Source: an uncultured Gilliamella sp. (GTDB lineage: Bacteria; Pseudomonadota; Gammaproteobacteria; Enterobacterales; Orbaceae). From it: DNA of 35,655 nt. The notes under the pieces are model-generated. The model was not told the DNA's origin, made no database searches, and saw only the letters and a list, made by a program, of their open reading frames with translations. How positions within the stretch are numbered: the stretch's first letter is position 1; every line of letters begins with the position of its first letter. The position numbers and the translations under genes are program-made. The stretch is taken from contig CAMLPV010000019.1 of NCBI GenBank assembly GCA_946482005.1, positions 1 through 35,655 of the forward strand, written 5' to 3'. Shown piece after piece: positions 18,564 to 28,613 of the stretch.

Positions 18564-20453
18564 ATGTCACAATCTACTTATAATGCCGTTGATATTGAAG
18601 TCTTAAAGGGGCTCGATCCAGTTCGACATCGCCCAGGAATGTATACAGACACGGCTCGCCCGAATCATTTAGGGCAAGAAGTCATTGATAACAGTGTCGA
18701 TGAAGCTATTGCGGGACATGCTCGTCAAGTGAAAGTTACCCTTTATGAAGATAATTCTCTTGAGGTTATTGATGATGGACGAGGGATGCCGGTTGATATT
18801 CATCCTGAAGAAGGTGTACCAGCCATAGAGCTACTACTTTGCCGTTTACATGCCGGAGGTAAATTCTCGAACAAAAATTATCAGTTCTCTGGTGGTTTGC
18901 ATGGTGTAGGTATTTCCGTGGTTAATGCTTTATCCAAACGGGTAGAAGTTACTGTTAATCGCGATGGTCAAGTGTATCAAATCGCTTTTGAAAATGGTGA
19001 TAAAGTTGAAGATTTACATGTAATAGGTACATGTGGTCGTCGTAACACGGGTACTAAAGTACGTTTTTGGCCAGATGAAAAGTATTTTGATTCACCTCGA
19101 TTTTCAGTGCCCCGCTTAACTCATTTGCTTAAAGCGAAAGCGGTACTCTGTCCTGGTCTGGAAATTATTTTCAAAGACAAAATTAACAATACTGAACAAC
19201 GCTGGTGTTATCAAGATGGCTTAAAAGACTATTTAATGGAGTCTGTTAGTGGTTACACACTATTACCTGAAGAGCCATTTACCGGTAGCCACACGGGTGA
19301 AACAGAAGCTGTCGAATGGGCTTTACTTTGGTTACCAGAAGGTGGCGAACTTTTAACAGAAAGTTATGTTAACTTAATTCCAACTGTACAAGGTGGCACG
19401 CATGTTAATGGTTTGCGCCAAGGATTACTTGATGCCATGCGGGAATTTTGTGAATTTCGAAATTTATTACCGCGCGGTTTAAAACTTACTGCTGATGATA
19501 TTTGGGAACGTTGTGCATATGTTTTATCAGTAAAAATGCAAGAACCACAGTTTGCTGGGCAAACCAAAGAACGCCTATCATCAAGACAAAGTGCAGCATT
19601 TGTATCTGCGATTGTTAAAGATGCATTTAGTTTATGGTTAAACCAAAATGTACAGATCGCTGAATCATTGGCAGAAATGGTCATTAGCAGTGCACAAAAA
19701 CGTTTAAGAGCATCAAAGAAAGTTATTCGTAAAAAGCTCACGAGTGGCCCAGCTCTGCCAGGTAAATTGGCAGATTGTTCCTCACAAGATTTAAGTCGTA
19801 CAGAACTGTTTTTAGTCGAAGGGGATTCTGCGGGAGGATCCGCTAAGCAGGCACGAGATCGTGAATATCAAGCGATCATGCCTTTAAAAGGTAAAATATT
19901 AAACACTTGGGAAGTTTCATCTGACGAGGTCTTAGGTTCACAAGAGATCCATGACATTTCAGTGGCCATTGGCATCGACCCTGATAGTGATGACCTAAGC
20001 CAATTACGTTATGGTAAAATCTGTATTTTAGCTGATGCTGACTCAGACGGATTGCATATTGCCACTTTGCTTTGTGCGCTATTTGTTCGTCATTTTCGTG
20101 TTATGGTTGAACAAGGACATGTCTTTGTGGCAATGCCACCACTCTATCGCATCGATCTAGGCAAAGAAGTACATTACGCTTTAGATGAAGAAGAAAAAGA
20201 AGGTATTTTAGATCAACTAAAACGTAAAAAAGGTAAACCGAATGTCCAACGTTTCAAAGGACTAGGTGAAATGAATCCATTACAACTACGTGAAACAACA
20301 ATGGATCCTAATACCCGCCGATTAGTTCAGTTATCACTTGATAATACAGAAGAAACCATGGCATTAATGGATATGCTACTAGCCAAAAAACGTTCAGAAG
20401 ATCGCCGTGAATGGTTACAAGAAAAAGGTGATCAAGTCGAACTTGATGTCTAA
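18564..20453 (+). CDS. parE: DNA topoisomerase IV subunit B (ParE)
   Basis: ParE is the ATPase subunit of topoisomerase IV, which decatenates daughter chromosomes. The 629-residue protein (E. coli 630) has the GHKL ATPase motifs VIDNSVDEA (with Asn43), DDGRGMPV and GGLHGVG. The transducer region follows. The TOPRIM metal site is LVEGDSAGG (Glu near residue 419) and DADSDG, and it ends in the C-terminal QRFKGLGEMNP block. It is distinguished from GyrB by its short length, lacking the insert of enteric GyrB, and by near-identity to enteric ParE. Unlike in E. coli, parE and parC are adjacent here, 27 bp apart. Confidence 0.97.
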   Translation: MSQSTYNAVDIEVLKGLDPVRHRPGMYTDTARPNHLGQEVIDNSVDEAIAGHARQVKVTLYEDNSLEVIDDGRGMPVDIHPEEGVPAIELLLCRLHAGGKFSNKNYQFSGGLHGVGISVVNALSKRVEVTVNRDGQVYQIAFENGDKVEDLHVIGTCGRRNTGTKVRFWPDEKYFDSPRFSVPRLTHLLKAKAVLCPGLEIIFKDKINNTEQRWCYQDGLKDYLMESVSGYTLLPEEPFTGSHTGETEAVEWALLWLPEGGELLTESYVNLIPTVQGGTHVNGLRQGLLDAMREFCEFRNLLPRGLKLTADDIWERCAYVLSVKMQEPQFAGQTKERLSSRQSAAFVSAIVKDAFSLWLNQNVQIAESLAEMVISSAQKRLRASKKVIRKKLTSGPALPGKLADCSSQDLSRTELFLVEGDSAGGSAKQARDREYQAIMPLKGKILNTWEVSSDEVLGSQEIHDISVAIGIDPDSDDLSQLRYGKICILADADSDGLHIATLLCALFVRHFRVMVEQGHVFVAMPPLYRIDLGKEVHYALDEEEKEGILDQLKRKKGKPNVQRFKGLGEMNPLQLRETTMDPNTRRLVQLSLDNTEETMALMDMLLAKKRSEDRREWLQEKGDQVELDV

Positions 20454-20480
20454 CATAAAGAATGATTTAGAGGAACAATA

Positions 20481-22706
20481 ATGAGTGAAATAACTCATGA
20501 CGGAGTAGAAATCCAGTCACTACGTACATTTACAGAAAGTGCTTATTTAAACTACTCAATGTATGTCATTATGGATCGCGCATTACCTTTTATTGGTGAC
20601 GGTCTAAAACCCGTACAGCGACGTATTGTTTATGCCATGTCCGAATTAGGGCTAAATGCTCAAGCAAAATTTAAAAAATCAGCACGTACTGTTGGTGATG
20701 TGCTCGGTAAATATCACCCACATGGTGATAGTGCATGTTATGAAGCGATGGTGTTAATGGCACAGCCATTTTCTTACCGTTACCCACTAGTTGATGGTCA
20801 AGGCAACTGGGGGGCACCAGATGATCCTAAATCATTTGCTGCTATGCGTTACACCGAATCACGTTTATCGAAATATGCGGAATTATTATTGGGTGAATTA
20901 GGACAAGGTACCGTTGATTATACACCTAACTTTGATGGTACTTTGCAAGAGCCTAAAATGCTACCTGCTCGATTACCAAATATTTTATTAAATGGTACTA
21001 CGGGTATTGCTGTGGGTATGGCGACAGACATTCCACCGCATAATATCCGTGAAGTAGCAAATGCTGCCATTATGTTGGCTGATAACCCTAATGCAACTTT
21101 AAGTGAAGTGATGGCTCACATTCAAGGGCCGGACTTCCCAACCGAGGCCGAAATTATTACCTCACCAGAGGATATTGCTAAAATATATAAAACAGGTCGT
21201 GGCTCAATTCGCATGCGTGCAGTATGGAAAAAAGAAGACGGTGATATTGTTATTACCGATCTACCACATCAAGTCTCTGGTGCAAAAATTTTAGAGCAAA
21301 TTGCATCGCAAATGCGGGCTAAAAAATTACCATTAATTGAAGATTTACGCGATGAGTCTGATCACGAAAATCCTACTCGATTGGTTATCGTACCTCGTTC
21401 TAATCGTGTTGATTTAGAACAAGTAATGAATCACCTTTTTGCCACCACCGATCTTGAAAAAAGCTATCGGGTAAATATGAATATGATTGGGCTAGACAAT
21501 CGCCCATCAGTAAAAGGTTTGGTTGAAATTCTTACTGAATGGTTAGAATACCGTCGAACAACTGTCATACGTCGCATAAATTATCGTTTAGACAAAGTGT
21601 TAAAGCGACTACATATTTTAGACGGTCTATTAATTGCTTTCTTAAATATTGACGAAGTGATTGAAATTATCCGTAATGAGGAAGATCCAAAAGCTGAGTT
21701 AATTCGTCGATTTGCTCTGACCGAAATTCAAGCAGAAGCTATTTTAGAGTTAAAACTTCGTCATTTAGCCAAATTGGAAGAGATGCGAATTAAAGGTGAA
21801 CAAAACGAACTTGCTAAAGAACGAGATCAGTTACAAGCGTTATTGGCTTCGCCACGAAAATTAAATAATTTAATTAAAAAAGAGCTACAACAAGATGCCG
21901 AAAAATATGGTGACGAGCGTCGTTCACCGATTGTTGAGCGTAGTGAAGCTAAAGCTATTACAGAACAAGAACTCACACCATCAGAACCTGTCACTGTTGT
22001 GTTATCTGAAATGGGCTGGGTGAGATCAGCAAAAGGCCATGATATCGATCCTGTTGGTTTAAGTTATAAAGCTGGCGATAGTTTTAAAGTTGCAGCCAAA
22101 GGTAAAAGCAATCAACCAGTTGTATTCATTGATTCAACTGGTCGAAGTTATGCTATTGAGCCAAATACACTACCATCAGCGCGCGGACAAGGTGAACCAA
22201 TAACGGGTAAACTAGCACTCCCTGCTGGAGCCACAATTGAGCACATGTTAATGTCAGCGAATGAAAATCAAAAGTTCTTGTTAGCCTCTAGTGCTGGTTA
22301 TGGCTTTATTTGTCAATTCAATGATTTAGTTACTCGTAATCGTAATGGTAAAGCAATAATCAATTTACCAAACGGTGCTAAAGTGCTAACGCCAATTGAG
22401 ATTCTATCTGAAGATAGCTTATTATTATCCATTACTCAAGCAGGACGAATGCTCGTCTTCCCTGTAAAAGATTTACCAAAACTTGCAAAAGGTAAAGGTA
22501 ATAAAATCATATCATTATCAGGAGCAGAAGACAGCCTTGCTTATATACGATTAATCACACCAGAAACATCCTTAACCTTATATGTTGGTAAACGCAAACT
22601 TACGCTCAATCCGGCTGATTTAGAAAAATTTAGGGCGGAACGCGCGCGTAAAGGAACGTCTTTACCACGTGGATTACAAAAAATAGATCGAATTGAGGTA
22701 ATTTAA
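20481..22706 (+). CDS. parC: DNA topoisomerase IV subunit A (ParC)
   Basis: ParC is the breakage-reunion subunit of topoisomerase IV. The active-site tyrosine is Tyr124 (AMRYTESRL). The quinolone-resistance region reads [12 protein letters not shown], with Ser84 and Glu88 (E. coli Ser80 and Glu84) in the susceptible state. The C-terminal beta-pinwheel is shorter and more divergent, as usual for ParC versus GyrA. The protein has 741 residues, against 752 in E. coli. The ATG at 20481 has AGAGGA upstream. It is co-transcribed with parE and followed 4 bp later by djlA. Confidence 0.97.
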   Translation: MSEITHDGVEIQSLRTFTESAYLNYSMYVIMDRALPFIGDGLKPVQRRIVYAMSELGLNAQAKFKKSARTVGDVLGKYHPHGDSACYEAMVLMAQPFSYRYPLVDGQGNWGAPDDPKSFAAMRYTESRLSKYAELLLGELGQGTVDYTPNFDGTLQEPKMLPARLPNILLNGTTGIAVGMATDIPPHNIREVANAAIMLADNPNATLSEVMAHIQGPDFPTEAEIITSPEDIAKIYKTGRGSIRMRAVWKKEDGDIVITDLPHQVSGAKILEQIASQMRAKKLPLIEDLRDESDHENPTRLVIVPRSNRVDLEQVMNHLFATTDLEKSYRVNMNMIGLDNRPSVKGLVEILTEWLEYRRTTVIRRINYRLDKVLKRLHILDGLLIAFLNIDEVIEIIRNEEDPKAELIRRFALTEIQAEAILELKLRHLAKLEEMRIKGEQNELAKERDQLQALLASPRKLNNLIKKELQQDAEKYGDERRSPIVERSEAKAITEQELTPSEPVTVVLSEMGWVRSAKGHDIDPVGLSYKAGDSFKVAAKGKSNQPVVFIDSTGRSYAIEPNTLPSARGQGEPITGKLALPAGATIEHMLMSANENQKFLLASSAGYGFICQFNDLVTRNRNGKAIINLPNGAKVLTPIEILSEDSLLLSITQAGRMLVFPVKDLPKLAKGKGNKIISLSGAEDSLAYIRLITPETSLTLYVGKRKLTLNPADLEKFRAERARKGTSLPRGLQKIDRIEVI

Positions 22707-22710
22707 TAAT

Positions 22711-23556
22711 ATGTCTTTTATTTGGGCAATAATTACAGGCTTTGTTTTAAGCATTATATTAAAATCAAATTGGGGGTTTTTACTTGGTCTATTCATTGGT
22801 CCAAAACTCTACCAATTTTGTAATAAATTGACTGAACAAGAGCCTAGAGGAAACCCAAGACTCTACTTAACCGTTGTTTTTGAAGTACTGGGTCATTTAG
22901 GTAAATCTAAAGGCGTTGTAACGCAAGATGATATTAATCTGGCTCGTAGATTTATGACCCAATTGCAGCTTGATAGCAATAGTCGTCAACTTGCTCAAGA
23001 CTCCTTTAATCGCGGTAAGGCAAGTGATTACCCACTCAGAGCACGTTTAAGAGAGTTATATAATCAATATCGTTCTAGACGTAATGTTTTAAATATTTTC
23101 TGTGAGCAGCTTATCCAAGCAGCATTAATCGATGGTCGTTTAGATGATAAAGAATCAGAAATACTCTTTATTGTTGCCGAGGAATTCAATATTCCACGGC
23201 ATCAAATGGCAATTTACATTCAAATGATGATGGGGAGTTATCATTTCCATCAACAAAATTATAACTACCAAGAGGAACAATATAATCAATATCGACACAG
23301 TAATAATAGCTATGGTGGTTATCAAAACAACTCTTCACAACTAAATTTACAAAATGCCTATAAAATTCTTGGTGTTGAACCATCTGATGATATTGCTACA
23401 ATAAAAAGAGCTTATCGTAAATTAATGAATGAACATCATCCTGACAAGTTAGTATCTAAAGGATTACCAAAAGAGATGCTTGAAGCGGCTAAAAAACGAG
23501 CACAAGAAATTCAAGCGGCTTATGATCTAATCAAAGCCTCTCGTGGTTTTAAATAG
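22711..23556 (+). CDS. djlA: Membrane-anchored DnaK co-chaperone DjlA
   Basis: DjlA is an inner-membrane J-domain protein that stimulates DnaK; in E. coli its overproduction is linked to the Rcs pathway. The 281-residue protein has one N-terminal Gly-rich membrane segment (about 5-30) and a TerB-like helical domain (about 50-175). A low-complexity Asn/Gln/Tyr-rich linker follows (about 178-210), then a C-terminal J domain (215-281) with the essential HPD at 243-245. The ATG at 22711 has GAGGT upstream and starts 4 bp after parC. In E. coli djlA sits by lptD, so this linkage to parEC is a rearrangement. Confidence 0.93.
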   Translation: MSFIWAIITGFVLSIILKSNWGFLLGLFIGPKLYQFCNKLTEQEPRGNPRLYLTVVFEVLGHLGKSKGVVTQDDINLARRFMTQLQLDSNSRQLAQDSFNRGKASDYPLRARLRELYNQYRSRRNVLNIFCEQLIQAALIDGRLDDKESEILFIVAEEFNIPRHQMAIYIQMMMGSYHFHQQNYNYQEEQYNQYRHSNNSYGGYQNNSSQLNLQNAYKILGVEPSDDIATIKRAYRKLMNEHHPDKLVSKGLPKEMLEAAKKRAQEIQAAYDLIKASRGFK

Positions 23557-23567
23557 AGACGATCAAT

Positions 23568-25016
23568 ATGATGCACTGGCGCTCAATTCTTAGAATTATA
23601 GGTCTATTAATAGCACTCTTGTCGATATTTATGTTAATACCGGCACTGATTGCTCTAATCTATCGTGATGGCGCAGGTGCTATATTTGTTCGCTCCTTTT
23701 TCGCCGCATTAATATTAGGTTGTTTACTATGGTTACCCAATCGTCACCAACGCCATGAACTTAGTACTCGAGAAGGTTTCTTTATCGTCGTATTATTTTG
23801 GGTTGTACTCGGTACAATTGGAGCATTTCCCTTTATTTTCGACACCCATATCAATTTAAATTTAACCACAGCATTTTTCGAATCGTTTTCCGGCTTAACG
23901 ACAACAGGTGCAACGACGATTGTACATCTCGATCACTTACCTAAAGCCCTACTTTTTTATCGGCAATTATTACAATGGTTGGGGGGTATGGGTATTATCG
24001 TTTTAGCGGTTGCAATCTTACCGTTATTAGGTGTTGGGGGCATGCAGCTTTATCGTGCTGAAATTCCAGGTCCTCAAAAAGACAGCAAAATGCGTCCACG
24101 TATTGCCGAAACAGCAAAAACACTGTGGTCAATTTATATTTTACTCACAACGCTCTGTGCAATTTGCTTATGGGCTGCCGGAATGAATATTTTTGACGCG
24201 GTTTCCCACAGTTTTTCAACCATATCGATGGGTGGATTTTCTACTCACGATGATAATCTTGCTTATTTTAACAGCGCGACCATCAACTATATTATTACTA
24301 TTTTTCTAATTTTATCGGGTTGTAATTTTGCGTTACATTTTGCCGCATTAAACGGATTATCGATTAAGGTATATTGGCGAGACCAAGAATTTAGATCTTT
24401 TATCTTTATTTTGCTTATCTTAATTGTGATTTGTGCATGTGGAGTTTACTTTTATCAGGTAAAACACAAATTAAGTATAGACAAAATAATACTGCAAGTT
24501 GTCTCGGTCGCAGCAACAGCAGGATTTACCATTGATGATATCAATACTTGGCCGTCATTACTTCCCCTATTTTTACTATGTGCATCGTTTATTGGTGGAT
24601 GTGCTGGTTCAACGGGTGGGGGTTTGAAAGTCGTTCGAGTACTATTACTATTTATGCAAGGTTCACGAGAGCTAAAACGCCTTATTCACCCAAATGCTAT
24701 CTATACATTAAAACTAAATAATCGTGTCGTACCAGAACGAATTATTGAAGCTGTTTGGGGATTTTTCTCGGCCTATGCCTTAGTCTTTTTAGTCAGCTTA
24801 TTTATCATTATGGCAACAGGTGTTACAGCCTCTGATTCTTTCTACATTGTAGCATCATCACTCAATAATTTAGGTGTTGGTCTTGGAAGTGTAAGTGATA
24901 ATTTTGCTAGTGTAAGTGATATGGTTAAATGGGTCATGATAGTTGATATGTTATTTGGTCGGTTAGAAATATTTACTTTGCTTGTTTTATTTACACCAAC
25001 TTTCTGGCGAAGCTGA
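23568..25016 (+). CDS. trkH: Trk potassium uptake protein TrkH
   Basis: TrkH is the ion-conducting membrane subunit of the low-affinity potassium importer and works with cytoplasmic TrkA. The 482 residues (E. coli 483) form many hydrophobic helices with four selectivity-filter loops, visible as TTTGATT, SMGGFST, ATAGFT and NNLGVGLG. The motifs WLGGMGIIVLAVAILP, GGCAGSTGGG and the C-terminal FTLLVLFTPTFWR are conserved. Two adjacent ATG codons (23568, 23571) could serve as start. It lies 11 bp after djlA, so it is probably in the parE operon. trkA is not in the window. Confidence 0.96.
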   Translation: MMHWRSILRIIGLLIALLSIFMLIPALIALIYRDGAGAIFVRSFFAALILGCLLWLPNRHQRHELSTREGFFIVVLFWVVLGTIGAFPFIFDTHINLNLTTAFFESFSGLTTTGATTIVHLDHLPKALLFYRQLLQWLGGMGIIVLAVAILPLLGVGGMQLYRAEIPGPQKDSKMRPRIAETAKTLWSIYILLTTLCAICLWAAGMNIFDAVSHSFSTISMGGFSTHDDNLAYFNSATINYIITIFLILSGCNFALHFAALNGLSIKVYWRDQEFRSFIFILLILIVICACGVYFYQVKHKLSIDKIILQVVSVAATAGFTIDDINTWPSLLPLFLLCASFIGGCAGSTGGGLKVVRVLLLFMQGSRELKRLIHPNAIYTLKLNNRVVPERIIEAVWGFFSAYALVFLVSLFIIMATGVTASDSFYIVASSLNNLGVGLGSVSDNFASVSDMVKWVMIVDMLFGRLEIFTLLVLFTPTFWRS

Positions 25017-25159
25017 TTTTATACTGAAACGTATAGTTAACCTGAAACTTTTTAACAAAATAAACAATTTTTATAAATATTTTATTGATTATTTGGTCAA
25101 TTACAGCCAGAATTACACGGCAGCATGTGCTGTGATCATTAGAGGTAATCACCTGACAT

Positions 25160-26734
25160 ATGGAATGGATCATGGATCCTACAATCTGGATTGGTTTATC
25201 CACTCTAGTTGTACTTGAAATCGTCCTTGGTATTGATAATATTGTTTTTATAGCCATTCTTGCCGAGAAACTTCCACCTCACCAACGAGATAAAGCCCGT
25301 ATAACCGGTCTTGCATTTGCATTAATTACCCGAGTTTTATTATTAATGATAACTGGTTGGTTAGTTACTCTTAATACACCACTATTTTCAAAATTTGGTA
25401 TTACATTCAATGCGCGCCAATTAATTATGTTTATTGGAGGGCTATTTTTGCTTTTCAAAGCAACGATGGAGCTCAATGAACGCCTTGAAGGCTCTGCCCA
25501 TGAAGAGGGAAAACCGAAAAAAACCTCACATTTTTGGACAGTGGTCGCCCAAATCGTGGTACTTGATGCAGTATTTTCTTTAGACTCAGTAATTACCGCT
25601 GTGGGTATGGTTGAACATATTCCCGTGATGATTATTGCTGTTTGTATTGCCATTGCCATTATGATGGTTGCCAGTGGGCCTTTAGCTCATTTTGTTAACT
25701 CACATCCAACCATTGTCATTCTTTGTTTAAGCTTCTTACTGATGATTGGCTTTAGTTTAGTTGCAGAAGGATTTGGGTTTATTATTCCTAAAGGTTATTT
25801 ATATGCAGCGATTGGCTTCTCAATTATGATTGAATTTTTCAATCAATTGGCTATTTTCAATCGTCGTAAAATATTAAATAAAAAACCATTACGTGAACGT
25901 ACCGCCGAAGCCGTTTTGCATTTACTTAAAGGTGATGCAGAAGAAGATCCTGAAACTCACACAATTGATGTGGTATCAGATACGAATAAAAAAGTCTCTG
26001 TATTTAATCACCAAGAATTAAGCATGGTCGAACGGGTACTTGGACTTGCCCAGCGTTCAGTCAGTAGTGTTATGACATCACGATTAGATGTTGATATGGT
26101 TAATATTAATGATGATCGTGAAGTCATACTAAAAGAAATTTTTGATAATCCTCATTCGCGTTTAGTTGTCACGGATAATGCCTCAATTGATGAACCGTTA
26201 GGTATCATTCAAGTCAACGATCTTTTAAAAGATATGATCCAAAGCAAAAAAACGATTGATATTAATTCATTGATTAAGCAGCCTCTTATCTTCCCAGAGA
26301 CGGTATCTTTATTGGTTGCACTTGAGCAATTTAAAAAGGCTAAAACCCATTTTGCTTTTGTCGTTGATGAATTTGGCTCAATGCAAGGCGTTGTCTCGGT
26401 AACAGACATTATTGAAACCATTGCTGGGGATTTTCCAACAGAAGAAGAGGAAATTGACGCTAAACATGATATTCAATGTATAGATGATAATAGTTGGATT
26501 GCTAATGGCTATATTCCTGTTGAAGAATTAATTCGTTTTGTCCCTATACCCATTGATGATAAACGTGAATATCATACTCTGGCAGGATTGCTAATGGAAA
26601 AAGCTCAACATTTACTTAATGTCGGTGAGACGATACAAATTGGTAATTATCTATTCGAAATTGCCGAGATAGAAAGCCACCGTATTCTTAAAGTCAAAAT
26701 TACTTTGAATAAACTTGATGCTGTATCTGAGTAG
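25160..26734 (+). CDS. yegH: TerC-family membrane protein with CBS and CorC/HlyC domains, YegH-like
   Basis: The 524-residue protein has three parts. First is an N-terminal TerC-type membrane domain (about 1-235; [16 protein letters not shown], then [16 protein letters not shown], with the paired Asp residues of this family). Next is a CBS pair (about 295-420; [11 protein letters not shown] to [13 protein letters not shown]). Last is a C-terminal CorC/HlyC transporter-associated domain (about 440-515). It is closer to E. coli YegH than to YoaE, for example at [12 protein letters not shown] and [13 protein letters not shown]. TerC relatives have been linked to metal export, but a substrate for YegH is not established. 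The ATG at 25160 has AGAGGTAA 12 nt upstream. It follows trkH after 143 bp without a clear promoter. Confidence 0.9.
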   Translation: MEWIMDPTIWIGLSTLVVLEIVLGIDNIVFIAILAEKLPPHQRDKARITGLAFALITRVLLLMITGWLVTLNTPLFSKFGITFNARQLIMFIGGLFLLFKATMELNERLEGSAHEEGKPKKTSHFWTVVAQIVVLDAVFSLDSVITAVGMVEHIPVMIIAVCIAIAIMMVASGPLAHFVNSHPTIVILCLSFLLMIGFSLVAEGFGFIIPKGYLYAAIGFSIMIEFFNQLAIFNRRKILNKKPLRERTAEAVLHLLKGDAEEDPETHTIDVVSDTNKKVSVFNHQELSMVERVLGLAQRSVSSVMTSRLDVDMVNINDDREVILKEIFDNPHSRLVVTDNASIDEPLGIIQVNDLLKDMIQSKKTIDINSLIKQPLIFPETVSLLVALEQFKKAKTHFAFVVDEFGSMQGVVSVTDIIETIAGDFPTEEEEIDAKHDIQCIDDNSWIANGYIPVEELIRFVPIPIDDKREYHTLAGLLMEKAQHLLNVGETIQIGNYLFEIAEIESHRILKVKITLNKLDAVSE

Positions 26735-26821
26735 CACAGTGCCTAGTGCACTGCACAGACTAGAATATCGCTTGACCTAAATAAATAACAAGCAATAATT
26801 ATGCAGTAAAATTTCTGTTTT

Positions 26822-26860
26822 AAAAGATGTGGAGTAACAACCCTCATCTTTTTTATTTTT
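26822..26860 (+). terminator. Intrinsic terminator after yegH
   Basis: An 8-bp stem (AAAAGATG / CATCTTTT, 26822-26829 and 26845-26852) plus an inner GG/CC pair is followed by TTATTTTTT. It lies about 90 nt after yegH. A smaller hairpin (CAGTGC / GCACTG, 26737-26753) directly after the stop codon has no T-run. Confidence 0.7.
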
Positions 26861-26933
26861 TACTTTTGGTAAAAAATAAATAGTACAACGTTAAATACGT
26901 TCATTCTTGACAACCAAAATTGGGCTTTAATTT

Positions 26934-28244
26934 ATGAATTCAATATTCGAAAAAATATTTCAATTGAAAGAAAAAAAAACAACTGTCGGTACTGAAATTA
27001 TCGCTGGTTGTACCACCTTTCTTACGATGGTCTATATAATATTCGTCAATCCTTCCATTTTATCTGCAACGGGTATGGATACTTCAGCTGTATTTGTGTT
27101 AACTTGCGTTGTTACAGCCTTTGCCACTATTTTAATGGGTTTATTTGCCAATTTACCTATTGCTTTAGCCCCAGCAATGGGACTTAACGTCTTTTTTGCT
27201 TATGGAATATGTGGTGCAATGGGTTACTCATGGCAAATAGGTATGGGAGCGATATTTTGGGGATCGCTCGTATTTTTTTTATTATCATTATTGAAAGTTC
27301 GCCACTGGTTAATTGAACACATTCCACAATGTTTACGCGTTGGTATTAGTGCCGGTATTGGCTTATTTATTGCTTTTATGGGCTTTCAAAATATGGGTAT
27401 TGTCGTTTCTTCGCCGGCAACACTATTAACTATGGGGAATATTTTATCGCTAAAAGTATTACTCGGTTCACTAGGCTTTTTTATTATTATAATTTTAGCT
27501 GCGCGTAACTTTCATGCAGCAGTGCTTGTTTCTATTTTTGTTGTAACACTACTTGCGCTTTGGTTAGATCCCGATATTAATTATCAAGGTATTGCATCTA
27601 TCCCACCAAGTGTAACTCCTGTTGTCGGTCACGTTGACCTTGCTGGTTCATTGAACATCGGTATTATGGGTGTAATCTTCTCAGTTATGATTGTCAGCTT
27701 ATTTGATTCATCTGGAACAATTCTGGCATTAACCGATAAAGCGGGTATTTGTGATGAAAAAGGTCGCTTTCCAAAAATGCGTCAAGCGTTATTAATTGAT
27801 AGTTTTAGCTCATCTCTTGGTGGCTTATTTGGTACATCATCTGTATTAACCTATATTGAAAGCTCTGCAGGTATCTCTGTTGGTGGTCGTACAGGCTTAA
27901 CGGCTGTGGTTGTTGGATTATTATTTTTAATGATGACCTTTTTATCACCATTAGCTCACCTTGTACCAAAGTATGCTACCTCTGGTGCGCTTATTTTTGT
28001 TGGAATTTTAATGGTTTCAAGCTTAGTTAAAGTCAATTGGTCAGATTTAACTGATGCAACACCTGCATTTATCACCGCATTAATGATGCCATTTGCTTTC
28101 GCGATTACAGAAGGGGTTGCGCTTGGTTTTATCTCTTATGTCGTATTAAAAACCTGTACAGGTAAATTTAAAGAACTCAACCTTTGCGTTATTACTTTTG
28201 CTATATTATTTGCTTTAAAATTTATCTTTATTGATCATCACTAA
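26934..28244 (+). CDS. adeP: Adenine permease, NCS2/AzgA family (AdeP-like)
   Basis: This is a proton-coupled purine base importer of the inner membrane. The 436-residue protein has about a dozen hydrophobic segments and the AzgA-family motifs TFLTMVYIIFVNPSIL, ANLPIALAPAMGLN, SLFDSSGT and TYIESSAGISVGGRTGLTA. It is very similar to the E. coli high-affinity adenine transporters AdeP and AdeQ (formerly PurP/YieG and YicO) and less so to the guanine/hypoxanthine transporters. I use adeP, but AdeQ is equally possible. The ATG at 26934 lacks a strong ribosome site. It is a single-gene unit between two hairpins; no purine riboswitch is visible in the 74 nt between the upstream terminator and its start. 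Confidence 0.88.
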   Translation: MNSIFEKIFQLKEKKTTVGTEIIAGCTTFLTMVYIIFVNPSILSATGMDTSAVFVLTCVVTAFATILMGLFANLPIALAPAMGLNVFFAYGICGAMGYSWQIGMGAIFWGSLVFFLLSLLKVRHWLIEHIPQCLRVGISAGIGLFIAFMGFQNMGIVVSSPATLLTMGNILSLKVLLGSLGFFIIIILAARNFHAAVLVSIFVVTLLALWLDPDINYQGIASIPPSVTPVVGHVDLAGSLNIGIMGVIFSVMIVSLFDSSGTILALTDKAGICDEKGRFPKMRQALLIDSFSSSLGGLFGTSSVLTYIESSAGISVGGRTGLTAVVVGLLFLMMTFLSPLAHLVPKYATSGALIFVGILMVSSLVKVNWSDLTDATPAFITALMMPFAFAITEGVALGFISYVVLKTCTGKFKELNLCVITFAILFALKFIFIDHH

Positions 28245-28250
28245 TTCAAT

Positions 28251-28284
28251 TTTATTTCTACCGTTTTATAACGGTAGAAATAAA
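28251..28284. terminator. Perfect 15-bp hairpin after adeP
   Basis: A perfect 15-bp stem (28251-28265 and 28270-28284, core TCTACCGTT / AACGGTAGA) closes a TTAT tetraloop 6 nt after the adeP stop. No T-run follows (CCTATCAG). It resembles the metQ hairpin in form but not in sequence. It may act as a terminator or 3' end stabiliser. Confidence 0.5.
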
Positions 28285-28430
28285 CCTATCAGTTAATCCT
28301 CACCAAGCTTGCTACACACAAAATTTATTAACGTGTTTTTCATGATTTAATCTGAAGTTATCATTTAAATTAAATTGGACACGGCAAATTATCAATAACT
28401 CACCTATTCAACAAACACTCCTTTAACTAA

Positions 28431-28446
28431 TTTGATCTGCATCACA
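28431..28446 (+). promoter_or_regulatory. CRP-like binding site upstream of xylA
   Basis: TTTGA-TCTGCA-TCACA matches the CRP consensus TGTGA-N6-TCACA at 9 of 10 half-site bases, with fitting A/T-rich flanks. It lies 168 bp upstream of the xylA start. Catabolite control of xylA by CRP is known in E. coli; here it is inferred. Confidence 0.7.
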
Positions 28447-28531
28447 AAAACTAAAAAACATAAAAATAGTACAAAATTTAGTAATTGTTGTTGTGCTTAA
28501 TATTCATGCATATTGATTACGCGATTTACCA

Positions 28532-28555
28532 AAGTTTTAGTTATCCATAAAACTT
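28532..28555. promoter_or_regulatory. Inverted repeat before xylA, possible operator
   Basis: AAGTTTTA (28532-28539) and TAAAACTT (28548-28555) form a perfect 8-bp inverted repeat with an 8-nt spacer, 58 bp before xylA. It could be an operator or an mRNA leader hairpin. Its partner is unknown. Confidence 0.35.
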
Positions 28556-28613
28556 AGTAACCAAACTAGAGATTTTTTCAGTAAAGTTAATTAATAGTAT
28601 TTAGAGGTAAATT

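Larger units (their letters stand above)
28245..28613 (+). promoter_or_regulatory. xylA upstream regulatory region
   Basis: These 369 nt hold the adeP 3' hairpin (28251-28284), a strong CRP-like site (28431-28446), a further AT-rich stretch and an 8-bp inverted repeat (28532-28555). They end in AGAGGT, the xylA ribosome site. No clean sigma-70 promoter is visible, as expected for a promoter needing activators. A XylR operator should lie between the CRP site and xylA, but I cannot define it from memory of the E. coli sites. Confidence 0.6.

Noticed and set aside
25017..25159. Manganese riboswitch (yybP-ykoY type) upstream of the TerC-family gene
   Set aside because: The region is too short and AT-rich, and I could not find the conserved loop sequences of that riboswitch.
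26737..26753. Hairpin directly after the yegH stop (CAGTGC / GCACTG) as a terminator
   Set aside because: Six base pairs and no T-run; the stem at 26822-26860 is a much better terminator.
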